Position numbers and translations under genes: made by a program. The notes beneath the pieces were generated by a model, which was not told the origin of the DNA, did not search any database, and saw only the letters and a program-made list of their open reading frames with translations. From the NCBI RefSeq assembly GCF_001180025.1, contig NZ_CVSK01000067.1, positions 62,001 through 126,000 of the forward strand: DNA of 64,000 nucleotides, written 5' to 3'. The first letter of the stretch is position 1, and every line of letters starts with the position of its first letter. This stretch comes from Candidatus Pelagibacter communis. Its GTDB lineage: Bacteria; Pseudomonadota; Alphaproteobacteria; Pelagibacterales; Pelagibacteraceae. Of the stretch, positions 1-6,975 are shown in pieces.

Positions 1-182
1 TGAGTAGGCCTTGAACTTGTTGCAGGTGATGAGGGTGAAATAGCTTGTGATTGATTACTAATTGAAACATTATTTTTTGATACTTTAATTTTTGTATCCT
101 TTTCAGTTATCTCTATTTCAGTAAGATTAAATTCATTTAAATAATCGCTTAATTCTTTAATTATTTTTTTATCTATTTTCAT
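1..182 (-). CDS. accB: Biotin carboxyl carrier protein of acetyl-CoA carboxylase, N-terminal part
   Basis: Only the first 60 codons are in the window; the gene runs off the left edge. The protein starts MKIDKKIIKELSDYLNEF and continues with a charged stretch (TEIEITEKDTKIKV) and then a Ser/Pro/Ala-rich linker. This is the usual N-terminal helix and linker of AccB, which carries biotin between the carboxylase and carboxyltransferase in fatty-acid synthesis. The biotinylated Lys domain lies outside the window. The ATG overlaps the end of aroQ by 14 bases on the same strand. The aroQ-accB order is common in proteobacteria, which supports the call. Confidence 0.8.
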   Translation of the reverse strand, partial: MKIDKKIIKELSDYLNEFNLTEIEITEKDTKIKVSKNNVSISNQSQAISPSSPATSSRPT

Positions 183-618
183 TTTGCAAAGTCTTTTGTA
201 ATGAAATTATGGCCAAAATATATCCTTCAGCACCTAATCCAAAAATTCCTCCAGTAACCACACCACTTATGAGTGATTTATGTCTAAATTCCTCTCTTTT
301 ATAAATATTAGATAAATGTAACTCGATTATTGGTTTTTTAAATAAATCTAAAGCATCTCTTATAGCCACAGAAGTATGAGTAAATGCAGCGGCATTTATA
401 ATTATACCATCAAATTTTTTTCTAGCATCTTGAATTATATTAACAAGCTCTCCTTCAACATTAGATTGGGCAAATTCAACATCAAGTCCAATTTCTTGCG
501 CTTTTTTAGAACAATTCTCTTTAAGTTGGTCAAAAGTAGTTGATCCATATTGTGATTGTTCTCTTTCTCCTAATAGATTAAGATTTGGACCATTAATAAT
601 AATTATTTTATTATTCAT
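169..618 (-). CDS. aroQ: 3-dehydroquinate dehydratase, type II
   Basis: Catalyses dehydration of 3-dehydroquinate to 3-dehydroshikimate in the cytoplasmic shikimate pathway. The 149-residue length is normal for the small dodecameric type II enzyme. The N-terminal signature NGPNLNLLGERE is at residues 9-20. The known active-site residues are all present: Arg19, Tyr24, Asn75, His81, His101 (in ELHLSN) and Arg112. The C-terminal half has the usual glycine-rich GVVTGGIFGLG stretch. It precedes accB on the same strand with a 14-base overlap, so the two are probably co-transcribed. It is divergent from thiS, with only 16 bases between the start codons. Confidence 0.96.
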   Translation of the reverse strand: MNNKIIIINGPNLNLLGEREQSQYGSTTFDQLKENCSKKAQEIGLDVEFAQSNVEGELVNIIQDARKKFDGIIINAAAFTHTSVAIRDALDLFKKPIIELHLSNIYKREEFRHKSLISGVVTGGIFGLGAEGYILAIISLQKTLQNENR

Positions 619-634
619 TCAGCACTTATATACG

Positions 635-853
635 ATGAAAAAAATAAAAAAAATAAAAATTAAAATAAATGGTAAATTTAAATCTATAACTCAAGATTCT
701 AACCTCTCTGATGTGTTAAAAAATCTAAAAATACCATTAAATAAAGTAGCAATTGAGCTTAATGAAGAAATAATAGATAAGAAAAAAATTAATAAAATAA
801 AATTAAATAAAAATGATAAAATTGAAATAGTTCATTTTATTGGAGGTGGTTAA
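635..853 (+). CDS. thiS: ThiS sulfur-carrier protein
   Basis: A 72-residue ubiquitin-fold protein that ends in HFIGGG. The C-terminal Gly-Gly is the site that is adenylated and turned into the thiocarboxylate that donates sulfur to the thiazole ring of thiamine. It is very rich in Lys and Ile, like its neighbours. The next gene is thiG, whose product uses ThiS-thiocarboxylate. The last codons (GGA GGT GGT) also appear to serve as the ribosome binding site of thiG. No thiF, thiH or thiO is visible here. SAR11 genomes are known to keep thiazole synthesis while lacking thiC, so an isolated thiS-thiG fits. Confidence 0.9.
   Translation: MKKIKKIKIKINGKFKSITQDSNLSDVLKNLKIPLNKVAIELNEEIIDKKKINKIKLNKNDKIEIVHFIGGG
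842..849 (+). promoter_or_regulatory. thiG Shine-Dalgarno inside thiS Gly-Gly-Gly codons
   Basis: GGAGGTGG encodes most of the terminal glycines of ThiS and is a near-perfect Shine-Dalgarno sequence. It sits 5 bases before TTG at 855, which decides the thiG start in favour of 855 over the in-frame TTG at 840 and GTG at 846. Confidence 0.7.
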
Positions 854-854
854 T

Positions 855-1628
855 TTGAAAAAAGATAGTTTAATTATTGCAAATAAAAAGTTTAATTCCA
901 GATTAATTGTTGGAACGGGAAAATATAAAAGTATGTCTGAGTGCGCAAAAGCAATTAAACTGTCTGGGGCAGAAATCGTAACAGTTGCTGTAAGAAGGGT
1001 CAATATTTCAGATAAAAATAAGCCTTTACTGATGGATTATATTGATCCAAAAAAAATTACATATTTACCCAATACTGCCGGATGTTTTAATTCAAAAGAA
1101 GCTTTGAGAACTTTAAGATTAGCTAGAGAAATAGGTGGTTGGAAGTTAGTTAAATTAGAAGTTTTAGGAGATAAAAAAAATTTATTTCCTGACATGATAG
1201 AAACTTTAAAATCAACAGAAGTTTTAGCTAAAGAGGGTTTTAAGGTTATGGTTTATTGTAATGACGATCCTTTAATGGCTAAGCGTTTAGAGAATTCAGG
1301 GGCTGACGCTATTATGCCATTGGCAGCACCTATCGGTTCAGGATTAGGCATACAAAATAAAATCAATATTCAAATAATTAGAAAACAAACCAAACTTCCA
1401 TTAATTATAGATGCTGGTTTAGGTCAAGCTTCTGATGCAACAATTGCGATGGAATTAGGTTGTGACGGAGTGCTGGTTAATACAGCGATTGCAAAAGCAA
1501 AAAAACCTTTTGAAATGGCACTTGCTTTTAAAAATGCAGTTATTGCAGGAAGACAATCGTACAAGTCAGGAAGAATAGATAAAATTTTAATGGGCAATCC
1601 ATCTTCTCCATCAGGAGGAATTATTTAG
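855..1628 (+). CDS. thiG: Thiazole synthase ThiG
   Basis: TIM-barrel enzyme that joins deoxyxylulose phosphate, a dehydroglycine-type imine and ThiS-bound sulfur into thiazole phosphate for thiamine. I place the start at TTG 855 (MKKDSLIIANKKFNSRLIVG), just after a strong Shine-Dalgarno; an in-frame TTG at 840 would overlap thiS. The product is then 257 residues, the usual length. The Schiff-base lysine is in the conserved WKLVKLEVLGD (Lys100). Phosphate-binding glycines are in PLAAPIGSGLGI and DAGLG, and the C-terminal half has DGVLVNTAIAKAKKP. The 3' end overlaps the convergent RNase gene by 8 bases. Confidence 0.95.
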   Translation: MKKDSLIIANKKFNSRLIVGTGKYKSMSECAKAIKLSGAEIVTVAVRRVNISDKNKPLLMDYIDPKKITYLPNTAGCFNSKEALRTLRLAREIGGWKLVKLEVLGDKKNLFPDMIETLKSTEVLAKEGFKVMVYCNDDPLMAKRLENSGADAIMPLAAPIGSGLGIQNKINIQIIRKQTKLPLIIDAGLGQASDATIAMELGCDGVLVNTAIAKAKKPFEMALAFKNAVIAGRQSYKSGRIDKILMGNPSSPSGGII

Positions 1629-3438
1629 CTTTTTTATAATATCGTTTTTTTTTATAAATTTTTTTTTTTATTTTATTAATCCCTTTTTTTTCTTCAAATT
1701 TACTTTCTTTATTCTGTATTTCCAGATTTTTTAGTTTCTCGTAATATTCCACTAGCTCAATTGTTTTTTTTGATTTATTTTTAATATCTATAATATACTC
1801 AGGTATTATTAATGAATTATCGCTAATAATATCTATTTTTACTTTATTTTTTTTTTCAAAATAGGTTAAATCTTTAACAAAATTTTCTTTAAGAAAATCT
1901 GAAATTTTTTCGCAAACTTTTAATTCAACAAATTTAGCCTTATTAATTACAGCTTTTAATTCAACGATTTTTAAAAGTTTTTGAGCGAAAGACTCATCTG
2001 TTAATGTAACTTTCCATTTAATCGCACTTTCCCTAAGCCTTTGTCTAGACATTTCTAAAAGACCAAAATTACTTATTCTACCTATTTGAATTCTTGCTCT
2101 ATCTGATCTACATTTTTCTTTAAGTTTCCTTTCAACTAATCTTCTATTTCCATAACCAAGCATATCAATAAAATCTATGATAATTAAACCAGACAAATCT
2201 CTTATCTTTATTTGTCTTGCAATTTCTTCAGCCGCCTCGATATTTGTATCTAAAGCTGTGCTTTCAACATTTTTTCCTTTTATTGAACTTCCAGAATTTA
2301 TATCAATAGAAACCAAAGCCTCTGTTGGGTTGATAACTAAATATCCACCTGATTTAAGTTTAATTTCAGAATCAAATATTTGATTTAACTTTTGTTCAAT
2401 ATTTTCTTGAATAAATAGCGGAACTTTTCCTCTATATTTTTTTACTTTTTTCACACTAGATGGCATCATTGTTTTCATGAATGACTGTGCTTTCTTATAC
2501 CCATCGTTTCCTTCTACTACTATATTTTGTGTATTATCGTCTAACATATCTCTTAAAGTTCTTTTAATAATCTCGCTTTCTTGATGAATTAAAGAAGGAG
2601 CTATTGAGTTAATTGCGTTTTCCTTTATTTGTCCCCAAGTATTAATCAAAGTTGTTAAATCATTGTTAATTTCGTTTTTTGTTTTGTTGCTTCCAGCGGT
2701 TCTAACAATCAAACCCATCTCTCTAGGTATTTCTATTTCATTAAGAATTGTTCTAATTTTTTTTCTGTCAGCTGGATTAAATATTTTTCTGGAAATTCCA
2801 CCACCTTTTGGTGTATTAGGCATTAATACTATGTATTTTCCTGCAATTGAAATGAAGGTACTTAAAGCAGCACCTTTTTGACCTCTTTCGTCTTTAATAA
2901 CTTGTACAAGAATTACTTGATTAGGTTTTATTACCTCTTGAATTTTATACTTTTTAAATTTAAATCTCTGTTCCTTTTTTTTTTCTTTTACATCACCTAA
3001 ATTTTCTTTTTCAGAAATATTTTCTTTAGTATTCGAATCCTCTTCTGTTTGCTCTTCTGATATCTTTTCTATAGGATCATCAATCTCTAGTTTTCCTTCA
3101 GCAATATTTTCTTCTTCTTTAGCCTCAACTTCTCTTGAAAGTTCTTCTCTAGCTTTTTCTTCTTCCTCTTTGATTCTTTCTAAATCTGCTTTTGGTATTT
3201 GATAATAATCTGACTGAATATCATTAAAAGATAAAAAACCATGTCTCTCTCTTCCAAAATCAACAAAAGCTGCTTGTAAAGAGGGTTCTATTCTGCTTAC
3301 TTTGCCTAAATAAATATTATTTTTAATTAAGTTATTTTTTAGACCTTCGTACTCGTAATCTTCAATATTCTCGCCCGATTTAAGAACAACTCTAGTTTCG
3401 TTAGGATGCGAAGCATCAATATACAAATTTTTTTCCAT
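1621..3438 (-). CDS. rne: Ribonuclease E/G family endoribonuclease
   Basis: Single-strand endoribonuclease for mRNA decay and rRNA processing. It has an N-terminal S1 domain (residues about 35-185, IYLGKVSRIEPSLQAAFVDFG) interrupted by a very acidic, low-complexity insert at about 85-165, as in alphaproteobacterial RNase E. The DNase-I-like catalytic core follows, with the two metal-binding aspartates in SIDINSG and IIIDFIDM and the RNase H-like QIGRISNFGLLEMSRQRL. The CPxC zinc-link that normally follows this motif is absent: the chain runs directly from RQRLRES into KWKVTLTDE. The C-terminal tail is short and Lys-rich, with no long degradosome scaffold. RNase G is the alternative name, but the acidic insert favours RNase E. 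Confidence 0.9.
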   Translation of the reverse strand: MEKNLYIDASHPNETRVVLKSGENIEDYEYEGLKNNLIKNNIYLGKVSRIEPSLQAAFVDFGRERHGFLSFNDIQSDYYQIPKADLERIKEEEEKAREELSREVEAKEEENIAEGKLEIDDPIEKISEEQTEEDSNTKENISEKENLGDVKEKKKEQRFKFKKYKIQEVIKPNQVILVQVIKDERGQKGAALSTFISIAGKYIVLMPNTPKGGGISRKIFNPADRKKIRTILNEIEIPREMGLIVRTAGSNKTKNEINNDLTTLINTWGQIKENAINSIAPSLIHQESEIIKRTLRDMLDDNTQNIVVEGNDGYKKAQSFMKTMMPSSVKKVKKYRGKVPLFIQENIEQKLNQIFDSEIKLKSGGYLVINPTEALVSIDINSGSSIKGKNVESTALDTNIEAAEEIARQIKIRDLSGLIIIDFIDMLGYGNRRLVERKLKEKCRSDRARIQIGRISNFGLLEMSRQRLRESAIKWKVTLTDESFAQKLLKIVELKAVINKAKFVELKVCEKISDFLKENFVKDLTYFEKKNKVKIDIISDNSLIIPEYIIDIKNKSKKTIELVEYYEKLKNLEIQNKESKFEEKKGINKIKKKIYKKKRYYKKAK

Positions 3439-3522
3439 AATTTTGTGAATGTTAATTTCATTAATAATTTAATTTTAAAATTTTGTTTTATTTTCTTGCC
3501 ATATCTTTAACAAATTCCGAGA

Positions 3523-3528
3523 TATAAT
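3523..3528 (+). promoter_or_regulatory. Candidate -10 box (TATAAT) of the penicillin-binding protein gene
   Basis: A perfect TATAAT ends 9 bases before the ATG at 3538. Transcription from it would start only a few bases before the start codon, so the mRNA would be nearly leaderless. No good -35 is seen at 17 bases; TTGCCA lies 21 bases upstream. Confidence 0.4.
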
Positions 3529-3537
3529 GAAATTAAA

Positions 3538-5874
3538 ATGAATAAAATTTTAAGAAATATCTTTGTTTTAACTTCGTCTTTTATTCTTTTATCTGCCATT
3601 TTGATATTAAGTATATTATGGACTTATTCGAATGATTTACCCGATTATAAATTTCTTAAAAATTATAAACCCCCTGTTTCCAGTAAAGTTTACTCTGGTA
3701 ATGGCGATTTGGTGGCAGATTTTTCTCAAGAAAAAAGAGTATTTGTTCCATATAATTCAATCCCTAAAAATGTAATTAATGCATTTTTATCTGCTGAAGA
3801 TAAAAATTTTTTCAAACACCCAGGTGTTGATGCAAAAGGTGTTATTAGAGCTGTAATAAACAATATTTCAAATATTTTATCATCTAAAAGATTGGAGGGA
3901 GCATCTACAATTACTCAACAGGTAGCAAAGAACTTTTTACTAACAAATGAAGTAAGTTTAAATAGGAAGATTAAAGAAGCAATTCTAGCTTTTAGAATAG
4001 AAAGAGCTTTATCTAAAGAAAGAATTTTAGAACTTTATCTAAACCAAATTTATCTTGGAAGTGGAGCATATGGAGTAGCTGCTGCAAGCTTAGAATATTT
4101 TGATAAATCTATTAAAGATTTAAATTACTCAGAGGCTGCTTTGTTGGCAGCTTTGCCCAAAGCACCTAGTAGATATAATCCGTATAGAGATCCAGATGTA
4201 GCAAAATTTAGAAGAAATTTAGTTTTAAAAAATTTATTAGAAAACAATTATCTAACGTTAGAATGGTATGAAAAACTGACAAATGAGGAAATAATTTTAA
4301 AAAAAAATAAAAAAATTTATTTAGAGGATGCCCAATATTTTATTGAAGATGTGAGAAAGAGCGTAATTGAAACTTTGAGCTATGATAAAGTTTACAAACA
4401 AGGTTTTAATATCAATACTCCAATAGACTTAAATTTACAAACAATTGCAACAAAATCACTTAGAGATGGATTAATAGCATATGATAAAAGAAAGGGATGG
4501 AGAGGGCCACTTACTAACAAGATTTATAATTCAGAATGGAAAAAAGATTTAGAAAAGTATAAATTAGAAAATTCAATTAATTGGAAATTAGCAATAGTCA
4601 AAAAAATAAATAAATTTTCAGCAGAAATAGAAACAGAAGATAATATTGAGGGCGTAATTGAATATCAGAGTATTTCTTGGACAAAAAAAGAATTTAATAA
4701 ATTATTAAAAACCGGTGATATTATTTATGTTAAAAATTTTAAAGAAAATATTTTTAACTTACAACAATTACCAAAGGTAAATGGTGGAATTGTTGTGATG
4801 GATCCATTTACTGGAAGAGTTTTAGCACTAAGTGGTGGTTTTAGTTTTAAAAAAAGTGAATTTAACAGAGCAACTCAAGCTAAAAGACAACCTGGATCAG
4901 CTTTTAAACCATTTGTTTATGCATTAGCCTTAGAGAACAATTTTACACCAACATCATTAGTTCTAGACGCACCACTGGTTTTAGACCAAGGAGATGATTT
5001 AAAAATGTGGAAACCAGAAAATTATGGAAAAAAATTTTATGGACCTTCGACTTTAAGGGTTGGTTTGGAGAAATCTAGAAATTTAATGACAGTAAGAATA
5101 GCCCAAAATCTTGGTGTACAGAAAATAGTTGATTTTTCAAAAGCATTAAAAATTTATGATAATCCAGAAGAACTTTTATCCATATCTTTGGGATCTGCTG
5201 AAACAACTTTATTAAAACTTACATCTGCTTATTCAGTTTTTGTTAATGGAGGAAAACTTGTTGAACCAATACTGATAGATAGAATTCAGGACAGTGAGGG
5301 AAATACTATTTTTAATAATGATAAAAGAAAATGTATTAATTGTGATCAAATTTCTTATTTAACCAACGATTATCCAGAGATTAAAAATAACTATACGCAA
5401 ATTTTTTCTCCAGAAACAGCTTTTCAAATGACATCAATTTTAGAAGGAGTTGTTAAAAGAGGTACAGCTAAAAAACTAAAAGACTTAAATTTAAATATTG
5501 CAGGTAAAACTGGAACAACAAATAAAAATACAGATACTTGGTTTATAGGTTTTACCTCAAATGTACTAGTTGGTGTTTATGTTGGTTCAGATAATCCAAC
5601 TCCATTAGGAAAATATGAAACAGGATCTAAAACGGCTTTGCCAATATTCAAAAGTTTTATAAGTGATTCTATTAACAAAAATGATGCAAGACCATTTAAG
5701 GCTGCTAAAGGAACAGTGATGATGGTTGTTGACCCTTTAACTGGTCAAAAAGCAAAATTTAACTCAAAGAATACTATTATTGAGGTTTTTAAAAAAGAAA
5801 ATGTAGTTGATGGAAAAGTACTTTATACAAATTCAGATAGATTAGATTCAAATAATATATTAAAGTTTTACTAA
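3538..5874 (+). CDS. mrcA: Penicillin-binding protein 1A, class A
   Basis: Bifunctional inner-membrane enzyme that polymerises and cross-links peptidoglycan. Residues 9-29 form the membrane anchor. The GT51 glycosyltransferase domain follows, with the catalytic Glu in SAEDKNFF (residues 85-92) and EGASTITQQVAKNFLL near 120-135. The transpeptidase domain has SxxK at Ser454-Lys457 (PGSAFKPF), a SRN triad in EKSRNLM and the KTGTTN box at Lys657. The 778-residue length is typical of PBP1A/PonA. It is divergent from the RNase gene, and its stop codon overlaps the prfB start as TAATG, so prfB is probably translationally coupled to it. Confidence 0.95.
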   Translation: MNKILRNIFVLTSSFILLSAILILSILWTYSNDLPDYKFLKNYKPPVSSKVYSGNGDLVADFSQEKRVFVPYNSIPKNVINAFLSAEDKNFFKHPGVDAKGVIRAVINNISNILSSKRLEGASTITQQVAKNFLLTNEVSLNRKIKEAILAFRIERALSKERILELYLNQIYLGSGAYGVAAASLEYFDKSIKDLNYSEAALLAALPKAPSRYNPYRDPDVAKFRRNLVLKNLLENNYLTLEWYEKLTNEEIILKKNKKIYLEDAQYFIEDVRKSVIETLSYDKVYKQGFNINTPIDLNLQTIATKSLRDGLIAYDKRKGWRGPLTNKIYNSEWKKDLEKYKLENSINWKLAIVKKINKFSAEIETEDNIEGVIEYQSISWTKKEFNKLLKTGDIIYVKNFKENIFNLQQLPKVNGGIVVMDPFTGRVLALSGGFSFKKSEFNRATQAKRQPGSAFKPFVYALALENNFTPTSLVLDAPLVLDQGDDLKMWKPENYGKKFYGPSTLRVGLEKSRNLMTVRIAQNLGVQKIVDFSKALKIYDNPEELLSISLGSAETTLLKLTSAYSVFVNGGKLVEPILIDRIQDSEGNTIFNNDKRKCINCDQISYLTNDYPEIKNNYTQIFSPETAFQMTSILEGVVKRGTAKKLKDLNLNIAGKTGTTNKNTDTWFIGFTSNVLVGVYVGSDNPTPLGKYETGSKTALPIFKSFISDSINKNDARPFKAAKGTVMMVVDPLTGQKAKFNSKNTIIEVFKKENVVDGKVLYTNSDRLDSNNILKFY

Positions 5875-6975
5875 TGGATAATAATTATCAAAATTTTAAA
5901 GAAGAAATTGAAAAGATAAATCAAAAAATACAGGAGTATCTTTGAAAAAAACAATATCCATTCAAAACTGCAATCTTTAAATTCACAAATGCTGAGTGCC
6001 GATTTTTGGCAAGATAAAAATAACTCTCAAAAAGTAATCAAAGAAAAGAAATTTTATGAAGATTTAACTAACTCTTTAAATAACAATGTTGAAAAACTTA
6101 AAGATCTAGATGATTTAAATCAACTGGCGCTTGAAGAAGAGAATTTACAGGTCCAAAAAGAAGTTCTTCAAAATATTAAAGACTTAAGAAGTGAAGTTAA
6201 AAAAAATGAAATTAAATGTTTTTTATCTAATGAAGCAGACCCTTTAAATTGTTACATAGAAATACATGCTGGAGCTGGAGGTACAGAAAGTCAAGATTGG
6301 GCCGATATGTTAAGAAGAATGTATTTAAAATGGTCTGATAAAAAAAATTTTAAGTCAAGTTTGATTAGTGAACATAGAGGTGACGAGGCTGGTATAAAGT
6401 CAGCAACAATTAAAATAGATGGCGATTATGTTTTTGGATGGTTAAAAAAAGAGTCGGGAATACATAGACTAGTAAGGATATCCCCATTTGATTCTGGAGC
6501 AAGAAGGCATACAAGTTTTGCAAGTGTTTGGATTTATCCAGTTGTAGATGAAAATATAAATATAGAAATTTTAGAAAAAGATTTAAGAATAGATACTTAT
6601 CGTTCTAGTGGAGCAGGCGGTCAGCACGTTAACACTACTGATAGCGCAGTTAGAATAACACACATTCCATCAAAAATTGTTGTTCAATGTCAAAATGAAA
6701 GATCTCAACATAAAAACAAAGAAACATGTATGAATATGTTGAAAGCGAGATTATATGATTATGAAATTAAAAAAAGAGAGGAAGAAAGTCAAAATGTTGA
6801 AAGTTCTAAATCTGAAATAGGTTGGGGCCATCAAATTAGATCATACGTACTTCAACCTTATAGACTTGTAAAAGATAATAGAACTAATTTTGAAAGCACT
6901 AGTCCTGATAAAGTGTTAGATGGTGATATAGATGAATTTTTAGAACAATCGCTTTATAAATTAAATGAAAAATAA
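5874..6975 (+). CDS. prfB: Peptide chain release factor 2, made by programmed +1 frameshift
   Basis: Reads UGA and UAA stop codons and triggers peptide release. Translation starts at ATG 5874 and reads 23 codons (MDNNYQNFKEEIEKINQKIQ...) to an in-frame TGA at 5943-5945. A +1 slip at CTT-TGA joins it to the main frame at GAA 5944. The fused product is 366 residues, the usual RF2 length; the main frame alone would start internally at 5989 and lose the N-terminal helix. The codon-recognition SPF motif (ISPFDSGARRH) and the catalytic GGQ loop (SSGAGGQHVN) are both present. The start overlaps the upstream PBP stop and the end overlaps the next gene by 11 bases. Confidence 0.96.
5932..5946 (+). promoter_or_regulatory. 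RF2 programmed frameshift site
   Basis: AGGAG-TAT-CTT-TGA-A: an internal Shine-Dalgarno-like AGGAG three bases before the slippery CTT, followed directly by the in-frame UGA stop. This has the geometry of the known autoregulatory prfB frameshift, in which low RF2 favours slippage. The base after the stop is A rather than the C seen in E. coli, and the Shine-Dalgarno is AGGAG rather than AGGGGG. Confidence 0.93.

Noticed and set aside
619-634. Possible TPP riboswitch before thiS
   Set aside because: Only 16 bases separate the aroQ and thiS starts, which leaves no room for the aptamer.
5989-6975. prfB starting at ATG 5989
   Set aside because: This would lose the N-terminal helix; the upstream leader plus frameshift site restores the full family length.
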